Position numbers and translations under genes: made by a program
Shown here: one piece after another, positions 53,001 to 59,067 of the stretch
How positions within the stretch are numbered: the first letter of the stretch is position 1
Layout of the letters: every line of letters begins with the position of its first letter
The notes under the pieces: generated by a model
What the model saw: only the letters and a program-made list of their open reading frames with translations
What the model was told of the DNA's origin: nothing
Databases searched by the model: none
Origin: Anadara kagoshimensis
Taxonomy: Eukaryota > Mollusca > Bivalvia > Arcoida > Arcidae
Direction of reading: 5' to 3'
DNA length: 64,000 nucleotides
Assembly: GCA_021292105.1 (NCBI GenBank)
Contig: CM037870.1
Location: 29,941,905-30,005,904 of the forward strand

Positions 53001-56000
53001 GTCAAGATCGAGTATATTTAAATTTACTGTTTGTTTCACCCATTGCCTAAGTAATTAAACATACCGTATATCAGGAATTTTTAGCGTATGCTTTTTTCGC
53101 GATTTATAAGACAAAATGGCAGGTAAAATTTTCACTGTGTGTAATTTTCATGATATGGGTATATCAGCGCGAAAAATTACCTATATACCGGTTTGTAATA
53201 CGGTAATTAAATTATGACAACAAACATTAAACAAAGTATTAAACTTAAATAGACTAAAGATCTTTTTGATAGCTCAAACACACCGCTCGTTCAACTCAAA
53301 AGTGTAAATGAAAATTCAACAATTTTCGCTCTAATACAATATTTGTCAGAATAACATGCCGTCAGTCATTGTGAACAAAACACAAGCTGAAGCCATGTTA
53401 CAGATTTTGTCGAAATTAATGGAGCAAAACGAAATAATTCGTCTGGAATGTTGAGCGCTACTGGTGATTAGTAATTAACTTCATGAGGCAGTGTTTTGAA
53501 AACCCACTTCATTAATCTCTTAATCCGAATACAACAAACAGGGGCGTAGTAACTGTAAACACCTGTGTCGTCCACGCTTGGTGATTGACTTTTCACCTGA
53601 TCAGGTCACACCAATCTGCAATATGTATGACATTGTCAGTATCGCCCGTATTTCTGGTGATATATTGATGATCGGTTATAAAGTTTTTTTGTTTCATTTT
53701 TTTGTGATTTTCCGATTATATTAATTGATTAATTGTTCAAACATCAGGCAGATTAAGCGGTTTTCACTTACAAGCGATTTTGCCATCACTAGCGAATACA
53801 AATTCAACATAGGTGTATAGAGTTGTAGCGAAATGACACGACGTATGGATGGGTAAAATGAACAAAATATCACAACTACTCAAGTGAAATTTTCGCTAGG
53901 GGAAATTTTAGCGATTTTTCTTCACCATGAATTTAGCGAAAATTAGACACACGCGAAAAAATCCTGATATACGGTAAATCAAACATATGCTTCTATGTCT
54001 TACCTTGTGAAGATCCAGAACATTTTATGACAGCTTTGCTAATGTTTCCAATAGAAATTACATTGAAGTAATCAATACTTTGTGTATCCACGGTGTTAGG
54101 ACTGTATACAATCTAAACAAAACAAAAATACATGTAAATCTATAGTGTAATGTACCAGTAATTTTTTTATGAAGATATCATGCTCGTTGAAGTTAATCAA
54201 TTCATTTATTCACATGTTCTGTATTATACATCACAGACTGCAGGAAAATCATTTGAGGACAGCTGAAACATACATACCCAGAAGGAACCATGCACATCCT
54301 GGACAAGACTAAGTATGAAAAAGAATGAAAAGTATTCAGATGCACTCATACAATCCCAAGCCTTACAAAGGTGTCTATTATGTTGAGATTGTGAGAAAAA
54401 AAACCAGGGCTAAACAAAAGATGAAACAACTGATCAAATTTTTGAATATGATTTAACTTACCGGTATTTTGACGGAACCCATTGGTGGTACAATGCCTTG
54501 TTTCTGTGGACAGCTAAAGACTGTGTCAATTCTGTTTAACTTTGTTGGATGTTCTACTTTATATGGTGCTCTAACCTGGTAAAAAAGTATAAATAGTTGT
54601 TGTAATAGTGTGTCTGTATAAATTACAGTAAAACCTTGTTTTAATGCCCTTCAATAGCTTTGTCACCTTACTTATTGCCACAGTAAAACCTTTTTATAAT
54701 GCCCCTCAACAACTTTGCATAAGTTTTATATACAACTAAGTACAAAGAAGCCTGGAGTAAAGAAAGTATTTATAATGTAACAGGAAAGGGGAAAAAATGT
54801 AGATACCAAACTGGGACTGGAACCAGGGACCTTCCCAATAGAGCAGGATGCTCTACCCACTGAGCTACCCGGCCACCTATCAAGTCTGGTCTGCCACATT
54901 CCTCCCTTCCTTTTATTGATTCAACTCCCTTGAATCAAAACCACCTGGTTCCACCCTGGGAACAACCTATTGGTTGGCCATTTCCCAGGGTTTAGTCATG
55001 CTCCCAAATGTAACAGGAAAGGGAAAAATGCAGCAGCCAAATCAGGACTCGAACCCAGGAACTTCCCAATACTAGTGGGATGTTCTACCCACTGAGTTAC
55101 CTGGCAACCTATCAAGCCTGTCTGCCATACTATAAATCTGTTAATCATCAAATTGTCAAGTAGTCAAGCTGAAAGACCTTATGTTAATTAGATATAAAAG
55201 ATTTCATTTTCCACTTTAAAATTATTTGTTATAATAGAACATAGATCTATATAGAAAACTTACAGTAGACAAATTGTGTAATTCAACCACTTTCTGTATG
55301 GTGGCACCTACAGCTGTTGGACCAAATGAAACCACAGACTCTAGATTTTCTTGATTTAGGCTACTAGCTGGTTTTCCTGGACTGGATACAAGAATGTGTG
55401 GATACTTGCCTGAAATGACAAATAGTGAAAATAAACTTTATATAACAGTTTTATAATTTCCATTTTTATCAACAGAAAATCATGTACCGGTAATTGGCAA
55501 TAGTTAATACAACCTAAATCATCACAAAGGTTAACGGCCAAAACAAGATAGACATATATGACTCATATATCTAAATATTGTAATCATTTATGAACGTTGG
55601 AGTTATCTCCCTTAGATTGTAAGGGGTCCTGAAGTGATATCATTATCATTATTATACAACTCTGTAACAAATACTAGTACATGTAAAAGTGATTCATTAA
55701 AATTTCTACTTTCATTTCTCGATGTTAACTGTTAAGATAAGTATAGTTCTTAATCTTAGTTCAGGCCCAAAAAGGGAAGAGTTTTTTTTTTAATTTCCAA
55801 CCGATGGGTTCAAATTTTTAAAACTAAAATGATTTAATGATATCAGTTATATGACACTGCAGAATAATTTACAAGTTTTCTTATGTATAGCATTTTAATT
55901 CCAACAGGTAGTTACAGCACAAAACCTATAATTTCCTATACTCACCTATACCCTCTAGGTTTGTAACTTTTCCAAAGGATCCATCCTCGCCATACCTACA

Positions 56001-57641
56001 GACAGCTTCTGCTTGGAAAACACATGCAGACTGTAATAAAGAAAATTAAAGAAATGACTAAAATCTGTTAAAAGTACAAAGTTTGACAAAATTAACTAGA
56101 GATTTTCATATTAGCATTTTTTTTTATAATTCACATATGAGGAAATATATATTTCAATTTTCTAATTATGTTTTTAAATTTATGTAACAGTAATACTGTA
56201 AAATCACTAATATTCATGAGGTTAAAATTTTGTTGTTTTGTAATATAAAAATATTTTGTTATGTGAAAATTTTGTGAAATTGTGTTTTGTGAAAATAAAT
56301 CCCATGGGGAGCTTTGGTAATTAAAAATTTTTGTTGAGATTAAATTTCGAGATATTCACTTACCCAAGAAAAAAGAAAAAGTCAATCCTCACAAACATTT
56401 GTGATTTTACAGTATAAGCAAGTTTAAACTTACTGTTGGTTTAAATGTAGCTTTGAATGATCTTTTAGCTTTTGACTTCAATATAGCATCTGTAGGTTGA
56501 ATTGTAAATGGTTCATTTACTTCCCAATGTACTTTTGTCTCTAAATCTCTGTTGTAACAAAATAAAACACAAAATTACTGACTATTTATAATTGCATGAG
56601 ATGAAAACTGTTTCAAAATTTGGTGAATTAGATACAATTTCATGTCAGTTACAATTTTTCAGCCATGGTGCTTAGATACAATTTTATGTGAATTACATTT
56701 TTTCAGCCATGGTGCTTGGATATAATTTTATGTCAGTTACAATTTTTCAGCCATAAGGTTAAGTAGTTTAGATGTTATACCAAGAAGCAACCACAAACCC
56801 AGGTAGAGGTAACAATATGATAAAAAAAACAAACATACTAATCCATGTCCACAATCCAGAAGCAAAATAAAAACTTTGAAACTGACAAATTAAGTTAAAC
56901 ACGTGAACTTCCACCAGGCAAGCTCAAGAAGAGTACTGGTAATCAAAATTGAAAGTGAAAAGAACATGGAACTATTGGATGTCAAATATATCCAGAGCAT
57001 TCCAATCATAACCAGTATGATAATGCTATATTGGCACCAAAAAAAATAATTTACACATTAAATCTTTATCAAAAACTACTTGGTAATATAGCAACAGTGT
57101 TAGTAAAGGAGCCTGGGTGGCCAAGTGGTAAATTTCCATTTACCAGTAGATAATGAATATGATGACTTACCCAATATTTTGGACTTCAAATGTTGTGGAT
57201 ACGAAGTCATTTGCTGCACACATATCAAAGTCTAAATGTGTTGGTAAGGATATATCAAACTGGGGTAATATGGCTTTAATTGGTATAACAAACATTCCAT
57301 CCTAAAAATATATACAAACAACCACTTTTGAAAAATATACAGTGTTCTCTCGTTATAATGCCACCTTTGCTAAAAGGAAAATTTGGCACTATAAAGAGGG
57401 TGGTGATAAAGTGAGAGAAGGAAAACCAGAAATTTTGTTTTTATTAAAAGATATCATATATGTATGACATAACTTTGCAGTAACTTCATCTGTAGCATGT
57501 GGCATCTTGATATAAGTAAAATGAATTTGATTGGGATGCAAAATCTCATTTCATTCATTAATACATTTGCAGAAAAATTCTATGAATTGTTTGCTCTAAC
57601 TTTTTTCTGTAGTTTGTATAAATATGAAAAAGGTAACCAAC

Positions 57642-57714
<73 letters not shown>

Positions 57715-59060
57715 AGTTTCATATGTATTTAATCATAATAATACCATTTTTTTTGAAAAATTAGATCCAAGATCTTTAAATTTTATGATAAAATTTTGTG
57801 AAGTTGACATTATACCTATGCATGTTACTATTCACCTGAATATTATATGATTATGCAGCTATTTTAAATGTGTGCAACAAAAATAAAAAATAAACGATAA
57901 CAAATTAATAAAACTGTTACCTTGTTGTGAAATTCAATTTTGTCTTCATAAACAACTTTCTCTAATGGACGAAATGTGACTGGTAGTGAAAAACTTGTCC
58001 CTGCACTTAAAACCACTGGCTTTGGATATAATGTTGAGAAAAATCTACTGTTGGGTACACTAAAATGAATAAAGGCATATCATCAAAACTCTAAACTGCT
58101 TCAATTAAAGTTAAAACTTGATTTTAACAAACTGTGATATTTTTATTAACAGGAGTTCAAACAAAATTCCCTGAGTCCAAGGTCTGGACCTTTTAATTTT
58201 TCATTGGAACTTTTGGCATTTAAACTGAAATAGTCGGATGGACCTGTCACTTTTAATACCAAAGACCCCATTATCAGATTATTCTGTGATAACATGATTG
58301 CATATGCGTATTGGACTTTGGAAACTTAATGTTGGACCAGCTAAAACAAAAGTAAAAAGTCCTGGACATTCCATTACAAAACATAATTTACTCTACCTTT
58401 ATTTTTATTTCTACTATGTACATGTACCGGTGTGTATCCAGAAATAACACCATTTTCCAATAACTGACATTATCACTAAAAGTGTCCCTTGCATTTACGT
58501 GTGCTGCTTAATTAGAATATTTAAAATAATAGATTTAATGAATTATCGATGATCAGATATTTTTTATTTAGCTGTAAACCTATAAAACAAAAGAAATATT
58601 AATGTGATTTCCATGTTAGACTTTACTAAATCTTGAAACTACTCTACCTGAAGTATAGTTTTTGAGTAGTCAATCAGAAAAGAAACAAGAAACCGCTTAG
58701 CATCCACATGTTTATTTGTAAAAACAGTTTATGAAAAATAAAGTTGTTTTTTTTTTTGTTTTTTTTTTGCATCTCTATTGTTTGTGCTTTTACTTACATG
58801 ATGCAAAATGTTATGCATCTTGTTACTTACTTGTACTTCAGTTTCTTTGTTTTTACATGTACATTCTTTAAAACAATATTCTTTGTGTATTCTCTGCCAG
58901 GTTCCCATCCTTGCCACATAATGCCACCCACCACTTCAATTCCATTATAATTAACTTTTCCAACGTTAATTGGACCTGGGTCTATGACTGGTATTGTAGT
59001 TTTAATGGTTTGCTCTAATGGTTGAGCCACAGGTTGACTGACTTCCAACACTGAAGGCAT
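21170..59060 (-). CDS. CFAP65: CFAP65 (CCDC108), ciliary central-apparatus ASH/MSP-domain protein
   Basis: One 43-coding-exon gene of about 1,810 codons, near the size I recall for human CFAP65 (about 1,925). Identity rests on matches across the length: VWGQGFSTT-type beta-strand blocks, GTDRLPVLLKLARGREIL (human GTDHLPVLFKVSHGREIL), FSPIEAKTY, VGYDKRVMGDT, GPLFLDLLGTCHSE, NHTKGKITVQW and ITARPRFIALP. The family builds from repeated ASH/MSP immunoglobulin-like domains and a charged tail. CFAP65 belongs to the C2a side of the axonemal central pair; human loss causes abnormal sperm flagella and acrosomes. Exons carry canonical GT-AG borders and their phases chain without a break up to exon 42. 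Exon 43 holds an in-frame TAA and mismatches exon 44 in phase. Exon coordinates are in the block entries. Confidence 0.95.
21788..22060 (-). mobile_element. SINE family A, copy 2
   Basis: Minus-strand copy: B box in 'gggttcgaacccc' at its 5' end (right side, near 22030), body with 'cacagtaggctt' and 'gaaagtcacct', and tail ending 'gacgttaaacaccattactc'. It lies in the intron between exons 43 and 44, in the same orientation as the gene. Diverged from copy 1 and without clear target duplications. Confidence 0.75.
22655..22900 (+). mobile_element. SINE family C remnant with internal tandem repeat
   Basis: tRNA-like head: 'gctgggtggtctaaaccact' then 'ggctcaaatccc'. After the head comes a tandem repeat of about 32 bp, four to five copies (22722-22855), with core 'gagaaattttgtggcagatc', then a body ending 'ggttttctccagtttctcc'. 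Head and body match the copy at 26511-26813. Confidence 0.6.
23790..24075 (+). repeat. Dispersed repeat family D1, near-complete copy
   Basis: Starts 'aactagaactgtctcttgcg', passes 'atcttggttcaaggtcatga', 'cccttggaccatgaag', 'attttacactgacagacgga' and 'gtgattcttatatacccctt', and ends 'gcgggggtttaataaa'. The starting block also occurs alone at 40203-40260. It sits immediately beside the exon at 24087-24215. Confidence 0.65.
24485..24675 (+). repeat. Dispersed repeat D3, copy 1
   Basis: Motifs 'cacatggcgggtgtagct', 'ttacccttctgaagcacacc', 'cctcacttctctagttgagg', 'tttgtcagtttcaaa', 'tttttgctttgct' and 'attagtatgtttgttttt' recur in the same order at 62066-62245. Function and family unknown. Confidence 0.55.
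25542..25926. mobile_element. Compound foldback elements, inner one with 51-bp identical arms
   Basis: Two inverted structures lie side by side. Arms 25790-25840 and 25876-25926 are 51 bp and show no mismatch (gttatacagggctttggcag ... ctgccaaagccctgtataac); their loop holds a further inverted pair, atgtaccc and gggtacat. Before it, ttgtcacccttc at 25543 pairs with gaagggtgacaa near 25774-25785. The motif ccggggtacatg appears at about 25590 and 25618 as well as in the arms. Arm identity suggests recent origin or continuing gene conversion. Confidence 0.75.
26511..26813 (+). mobile_element. tRNA-headed SINE family C with doubled 3' tail
   Basis: Head: 'agtagctgagtggtctaagc' then 'tttgaatccaactc'. 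Body: 'gagagaaagtttgtcagttc', 'gattttctccgtccactctg' and 'gtttccactaccatcc'. The 3' part is present twice: 'ctgcctatataagtgaaaga..ttgacgaaggtgtaaaacac' and 'ctgcctcgttataagagaaa..ttgactggggtgtaaaacat'. The end resembles the SINE A tail. Confidence 0.7.
26922..32617 (-). CDS. CFAP65: CFAP65 exons 32-38 (residues about 1200-1488)
   Basis: Exons: 32507-32617, 31880-31957, 31143-31256, 29491-29649, 28732-28875, 27588-27704, 26922-27065; every one is phase 0. Matches: LNFIGVTVDIDRPYIHFPSS (human FIGVTVQPDQKYVHFTSTT), IYEMYNGGALPVKYHV, CLNPLGEIPPG, WRFSPIEAKTYMVDVPIHVH, FTGVGYDKRVMGDTMPIS, LAYLSQERMSFGNQPLFSRS, YLSISPVRGSLGPGESK and FRKQLKAWEREKERQTYEFT (human HKELQEWKDEKVRQEVEFT). The last exon marks the change from ASH domains to a charged, partly helical tail. 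Confidence 0.9.
27166..27349. mobile_element. Pogo-like MITE, family P copy 2
   Basis: Starts caatcaaacctgccttaaag and ends agacagttttgactg followed by TA. Interior: 'ggccacctatata', 'cacctgcttttaaaggccag' and 'ctggttcccttgg'. In an intron of CFAP65. Confidence 0.65.
28111..28461. mobile_element. 350-bp foldback MITE with arms of about 115 bp
   Basis: Left arm begins 'atgagatacatatggcggga' and includes 'cagtgaattgccacagactg' and 'gtcactgataacacca'; the right arm is its inverse ('tggtgttatcagtgac', 'cagtgtgtggtaattcactg', 'tcccgccaaatgtatctcat') with scattered differences. In the middle a second palindrome 'tagatcttataatttt/aaattataagatcta' lies at 28237-28277. No coding frame. Confidence 0.8.
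28500..28712. mobile_element. TA-flanked MITE, family Q copy 2
   Basis: Ends tactgtaagtgtatttattt on the left and 'aaataca.tttacagta' on the right; interior 'gcttatttcgcagttgtttg' and 'tatagtgcatatt'. It is nearly adjacent to the foldback MITE that ends at 28461 and only 20 bp before the exon at 28732. Confidence 0.7.
29170..29455 (+). repeat. Dispersed repeat family D2, copy 2
   Basis: Same motif order as 19228-19480: 'gtaaattcagtgaattag', 'ccagcaggttct', 'gggcaataactctcatg', 'gatatgagcatctcctaa', 'gtggatgctttgcatcaag' and 'tttaatatccctctttttc'. Ends close to the exon at 29491. Confidence 0.65.
30570..30737. mobile_element. Foldback element
   Basis: Left arm 'aaactgtcacctgtttgtga' with 'ccgatac' pairs with the right arm 'gtatcagtcacaaacaggtg' with 'acagattct'. 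The outer ends gtaccagaa and gactggtac are also partly inverted. Loop contains 'acatgtcaccctcaactgag'. No gene. Confidence 0.65.
30955..31015. repeat. (TA)n-(TG)n microsatellite
   Basis: A tatata run, a short tacatacatgta part and then a gtgtgtttgtgtgtgtg run, in an intron of CFAP65. Confidence 0.9.
31365..31500 (+). repeat. Dispersed repeat D4, copy 1
   Basis: Shares 'aactaaggctccagtcca', 'gggaagagtaggtcggat' and 'gggcacaactctttg' with a related copy at 40428-40550. No coding capacity. Confidence 0.5.
32271..32448. mobile_element. Pogo-like MITE, family P copy 3
   Basis: Left end after TA reads cagagtaaaacctgtctaga; right end 'aaggcaggtttgactg' then TA. Interior has 'ggccacctacgggaaccagt' and 'aggtggccctta'. 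It ends 59 bp before the CFAP65 exon at 32507. Confidence 0.65.
32767..32980. mobile_element. TA-flanked MITE, family Q copy 3
   Basis: Starts tactgtaaacgtacttattt and ends 'gaataagtttacagta'. Interior 'cagcttcttgttttgtgcga' and 'atagtgcatatt'. This uninterrupted copy allows the split copy at 188-549 to be recognised. Confidence 0.7.
33076..37232 (-). CDS. CFAP65: CFAP65 exons 25-31 (residues about 902-1199)
   Basis: Exons: 37067-37232, 36248-36376, 35479-35635, 34882-34950, 34306-34434, 33474-33558, 33076-33234. Blocks: YLDYGDVIVGSSANKNISIV, LERMEGILPARSRHIIMATV, SKKQLWSLFSLDK, PPVYTRAILDFNFSAAPLDS (human PPVLTPLRLDFNFGAAPF), MFENTGTVATEWSFLFPTDL and the best match of the gene, DNKLFAIEPKKGKLQPGECA followed by GTDRLPVLLKLARGREIL. 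The donor of exon 25 (gtcagtg) is touched by a foldback element at 36843-37061. Confidence 0.9.
34094..34272. mobile_element. Pogo-like MITE, family P copy 4 (best preserved)
   Basis: TA, then cagtcaaacctgtctataaa at the left and 'aaagaaggtttgactg' then TA at the right, 179 bp. Interior has 'gtcatcaaagggaacaag' and 'gataaatttttactgacctt'. It lies 33 bp from the exon at 34306. Confidence 0.8.
34990..35022. repeat. (GA)n microsatellite
   Basis: Uninterrupted gagaga run of about 33 bp in an intron of CFAP65. Confidence 0.95.
35700..35985 (-). mobile_element. SINE family A, copy 3
   Basis: Minus-strand copy: decayed B box ('tagatttgaactcc') at the right, 'cactacccacttt' region, 'gcattatacagcaggg' and the tail 'gatgttaaacaccactac' at the left. 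Same orientation as the host gene, in the intron between exons 26 and 27. Confidence 0.75.
36843..37061. mobile_element. Foldback element touching a CFAP65 splice donor
   Basis: Left arm tatagtctgtcagcaatatt then gtggcagagtgtttataaa; right arm tttataaacactctgccaca then atatcgctgatggactata. Arms of about 40 bp, few mismatches. The right end lies 5 bp from the left edge of exon 25 (37067), so the donor gtcagtg and its extension are at or in the element's border. Confidence 0.75.
37850..44438 (-). CDS. CFAP65: CFAP65 exons 17-24 (residues about 582-901)
   Basis: Exons: 44384-44438, 42231-42316, 41471-41597, 40740-40908, 40016-40154, 39257-39396, 38525-38609, 37850-38008. Recognisable blocks: NITNHTKGKITVQWVE, MDIPPLKSCAFQVTFRP, ECYTFYKSLRDYRLVEDKTH then CPPWCLTLNCT (human CTMCPSWCLTVRARG), LFFKPTCVGTASNKSYKIKN, RFEWKLNHKDRQLLSVYPEV and WSFVPKNEEKYVMKPNLIVW. 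The exon 40740 donor is placed at aaa|gtagg because only that border keeps phase with the next exon. ASH-domain strands with the Asn-Pro-like turn pattern recur through the block. Confidence 0.88.
38681..38983 (+). mobile_element. SINE family B, copy 2
   Basis: Head 'tggcccagtggtactgtcac' with B box 'gggttcaaacctc', body 'catctcctgtccatactaga' and 'tgagactcaaaaccgaggtc', and the tail gcaagataagat. Antisense to CFAP65, in the intron between exons 22 and 23. Confidence 0.8.
40203..40720. repeat. Cluster of dispersed repeat fragments in an intron
   Basis: 40203-40260 repeats the beginning of family D1 ('actagaactgtctcttgaga'). 40428-40550 is D4 copy 2 ('actaagcctctagtccataa', 'gggaggagtaggtccgatg'). 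40560-40670 has several copies of 'ttctctgac' and 'ttccctggc' type motifs with 'ttaaaattccctgac', a low-complexity degenerate repeat. Confidence 0.5.
41083..41345 (+). repeat. Dispersed repeat family D2, copy 3
   Basis: Motifs 'aaattcagagaattaggatc', 'ccagcaggttct', 'ggccaataactcacag', 'caatatgtgcatttcctatc', 'agttttggagaatttg' and an ending 'cccctctttcaggaggggga'. Third member of the family in the window. Confidence 0.6.
42599..43497. mobile_element. Pogo/Tigger-like non-autonomous element, 899 bp
   Basis: Begins cagtagaacttcgataactc and ends gagttatcgaagttctactg, a perfect or near-perfect terminal inversion of at least 23 bp, with TA on both sides. Sub-terminal copies of 'aactcgaatacc..gataactcgaa' repeat several times near each end. 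No transposase reading frame is visible, so this is a large deletion derivative of a pogo-like element. Confidence 0.85.
43505..44035 (-). repeat. Dispersed repeat D5, copy 1 (inverted relative to 47765-48000)
   Basis: 'gataaaaatcctctatt', 'ggttactaattaaccaatgg', 'cactagtgacctaat' and 'ttatctgaggtgggata' are the reverse complement of text at 47770-47880. 'gttacatagtgatttagtga' recurs directly at 47895-47920. The copy is broken by the MITE at 43554-43727. Confidence 0.5.
43554..43727. mobile_element. Pogo-like MITE, family P copy 5
   Basis: Starts after TA with cattcgaacatgtctataag and ends 'taaggcaggttggactg' then TA. Interior 'aagggaatcagtaaaagtgt' and 'gaggtggccctta'. It interrupts another repeat: the text before it (tagttacatagtgatttagt) and after 43735 belong together with the copy near 47890. 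Confidence 0.65.
44090..44340 (+). repeat. Dispersed repeat with gggggtat ends
   Basis: Starts with an inverted pair 'accccccgctt/aagtggggggtat', then 'gtctgtctgtgtgtctgtcc', 'acaccttagggtacctatct', 'ccttccatggattttcatga', and reaches a poly-G run at 44301-44312. A common bivalve-type repeat by my recollection; no name is claimed. Confidence 0.55.
44600..44800. mobile_element. 200-bp foldback MITE
   Basis: Left 'aatggagttcgccagcgtac' with 'cacatgattaatacccatta'; the reverse complement of the right end is 'aatgaggttcaccagtgtac' with 'cacgcaataccccataatg'. Arms about 55-60 bp with several mismatches. Confidence 0.65.
45238..52452 (-). CDS. CFAP65: CFAP65 exons 10-16 (residues about 357-581), with a 36-bp micro-exon
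   Basis: Exons: 52337-52452, 51540-51689, 50809-50937, 50339-50407, 49646-49681, 45943-46035, 45238-45318. All but the first are in phase 0. Key matches to human CFAP65: RPNTRQTIILQFIPPYPINY then HRKVTCMIHNQ, GPLFLDLLGTCHSEMVKPAV, ERGLSLYPPE, QLNELLREGKLE..GALMMPA, and ELPHIPPMDEYFNDGFHSDI (human YIPPMTEFFFDGTSDITIF). The micro-exon codes for DLIKIILPDLDT and has cag and gta borders; it sits between the 'GALM' and 'HIPPM' blocks, where human has IQDLEDMP. A 3.6-kb intron full of repeats follows it. Confidence 0.88.
46060..47044. other. Intron sequence without recognisable elements
   Basis: Part of the 3.6-kb intron between exons 14 and 15. AT-rich, no open frame of note, no inverted ends or SINE heads seen in this stretch. 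Confidence 0.4.
47045..47280. repeat. SINE B fragment and a short direct repeat
   Basis: 47050-47115 is a partial SINE B head ('tggcactgactttccaaatc', 'gggtcgtggttggacc'). 47115-47225 ('aaatgaggctgagta', 'ttaaaagacaaagagg', 'gtgtgtgggcaac') recurs directly at 48610-48705. Confidence 0.5.
47281..47569 (+). mobile_element. SINE family B, copy 3
   Basis: Head 'tggctgagtggtactgtcac' and B box 'gggttggaacctc' (decayed), body 'catctcctgtccatactaga' and 'gactcaaaaccgaggtcctg', tail 'gaaagtaagataagac'. Third plus-strand copy; all are antisense to CFAP65 or outside it. Confidence 0.8.
47765..48560 (+). repeat. Dispersed repeat D5, copy 2, containing a palindrome
   Basis: Starts 'ttatatcccacctcagataa', continues 'aatggtcaattagtaaccta' and 'ttagttacacagtgatttag', and runs to 'tcattaaaaatttatattgg' near 48545, which matches 'tcattaaaatttatactggg' at 43745. 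The palindrome at 48379-48538 lies in its right half. Confidence 0.5.
48379..48538. repeat. 160-bp palindrome
   Basis: 'gggtttaatatgaaatttat', 'taaactcgttcaataattaa' and 'atatgccactcgcc' on the left pair with 'ggctcgtggcatatttaatt', 'attaaactcgtttaataaat' and 'ttcatattaaaccc' on the right, around 'aa'. The outer flanks (tatagaatcttagac / gtctaagatcctctata) also pair. Arms about 75 bp; it can form a near-complete hairpin. Confidence 0.8.
48938..49353. mobile_element. DNA-transposon remnant with cagggttcgtac ends
   Basis: Starts ccagggttcgtacaaacatt and ends aggcctgtacgaaccctg; the terminal 13-14 bp are inverted copies. Inside, 'ttaaggactttttagggtct' and 'attcaagggctttttagggc' repeat several times. 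A hAT-like origin is possible but the target duplications are not convincing. Confidence 0.55.
49660..49800. repeat. 63-bp tandem duplication over a splice acceptor
   Basis: 'ttaatgagatcctgaggtcg' with 'ctgtgtgaaaaaaagcaca' (from 49671) is repeated as 'ttaatgagatcctaaggtcg' with 'ctatgtgagataaagcaca' (from 49733). The left copy contains the beginning of micro-exon 14 and its ctgag acceptor; the right copy has the same start with the acceptor changed to ctaag. Confidence 0.7.
50498..50760. mobile_element. One-ended MITE remnant (taccgtatatacccgcc)
   Basis: The left end 'taccgtatatacccgcctaa' with 'aacctgccctgttgtataac' and 'aacatataacccgcaccc' resembles a terminal sequence of a dispersed family with 'tataacccgca' motifs. 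A matching right end is not seen; 'ttaccggtaatg' at 50742 may be a relic. Confidence 0.4.
52130..52285 (+). mobile_element. LINE/SINE-type 3' fragment
   Basis: Contains 'ccctgcgatggaccggcgtc' then 'ccattcagg', 'cacggaaaccgggataagct', 'ccggcctgatgggcc' and the tail 'tttaactttaac'. I recall L2-type 3' ends with 'gatggactggcg..gggataggctcc', so a LINE-derived tail is likely. GC content is far above the surrounding intron. Confidence 0.5.
53062..53976. mobile_element. 915-bp element with taccgtatatcagg ends
   Basis: Starts taccgtatatcaggaatttt and ends aatcctgatatacggta. The sub-terminal parts hold several forms of 'ttagcgaaaatt' and 'ttcgcgatttata' in both orientations. There is no transposase frame. 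A large MITE or deletion derivative, in the intron between exons 9 and 10. Confidence 0.75.
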
Positions 59061-59067
59061 AATTGAC
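54004..59067 (-). CDS. CFAP65: CFAP65 exons 2-9 (residues about 1-356)
   Basis: Exons, high to low: 58831-59067 (ATG at 59060), 57921-58059, 57171-57301, 56434-56548, 55946-56030, 55264-55409, 54462-54575, 54004-54112. The ATG lies 7 bases inside its exon, after a cag acceptor, so the 5' UTR continues in an upstream exon. The conserved part begins at GGIMWQGWEPGREYTKNIVL (human GVAEELHWKGWELGKETTRN-like) and goes on with PVTFRPLEKVVYEDKIEFHN and FGPTAVGATIQKVVELHN, typical alternating strand patterns of ASH domains. The first about 30 residues (MPSVLEVSQPVAQPLEQ...) are low in similarity to the human protein. Phases: 2,0,2,0,1,0,0,1 at the exon ends. Confidence 0.9.
54625..54725. repeat. Two copies of a pogo-like terminal sequence
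   Basis: 'cagtaaaaccttgttttaat' with 'gcccttcaatagctttg' and 'cagtaaaacctttttataat' with 'gcccctcaacaactttg' lie about 54 bp apart, both in the same direction. They look like duplicated left ends of a cagt-type MITE. Confidence 0.5.
54800..55130 (-). mobile_element. Two tRNA-like heads in tandem (SINE or tRNA pseudogene derived)
   Basis: On the minus strand ggccgggtagctcagtgggt with 'agagcatcctgctc' and 'ggttccagtccc' (54817-54875) and 'gttgccaggtaactcagtgg' with 'ggttcgagtcctg' (about 55030-55105) each show an A box and a B box. Both are followed by the same text 'cattttttcccctttcctgt'-like on the minus strand. Acceptor-stem and anticodon-stem pairing is poor, so functional tRNA genes are unlikely. 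Confidence 0.6.
56620..56762. repeat. Tandem repeat, about 53 bp, nearly three copies
   Basis: Unit 'gatacaattttatgtcagtt' with 'acaatttttcagccatggtg' and 'ctt' repeats with few changes (starts near 56630, 56683 and 56738), in the intron between exons 4 and 5. Confidence 0.8.
57340..57420. mobile_element. Short cagt-type MITE fragment
   Basis: 'cagtgttctctcgttataat' with 'gccacctttgc' and then an imperfect inverse 'ggcactataaagagggtgg'. Probably a decayed end of a pogo-like element. Confidence 0.4.
57646..57712. repeat. (GA)n microsatellite
   Basis: About 65 bp of gagaga; it produces an artificial Arg-Glu repeat in one plus-strand frame, which is not a gene. Confidence 0.97.

Noticed and set aside
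54817-54875. Functional tRNA gene on the minus strand
   Set aside because: A and B boxes are good but acceptor and anticodon stems do not pair well, and a second similar head follows in tandem, so a SINE or pseudogene is more likely.
57497-57850. 117-codon frame with an Arg-Glu repeat
   Set aside because: Produced by the (GA)n microsatellite at 57646-57712 in a CFAP65 intron.
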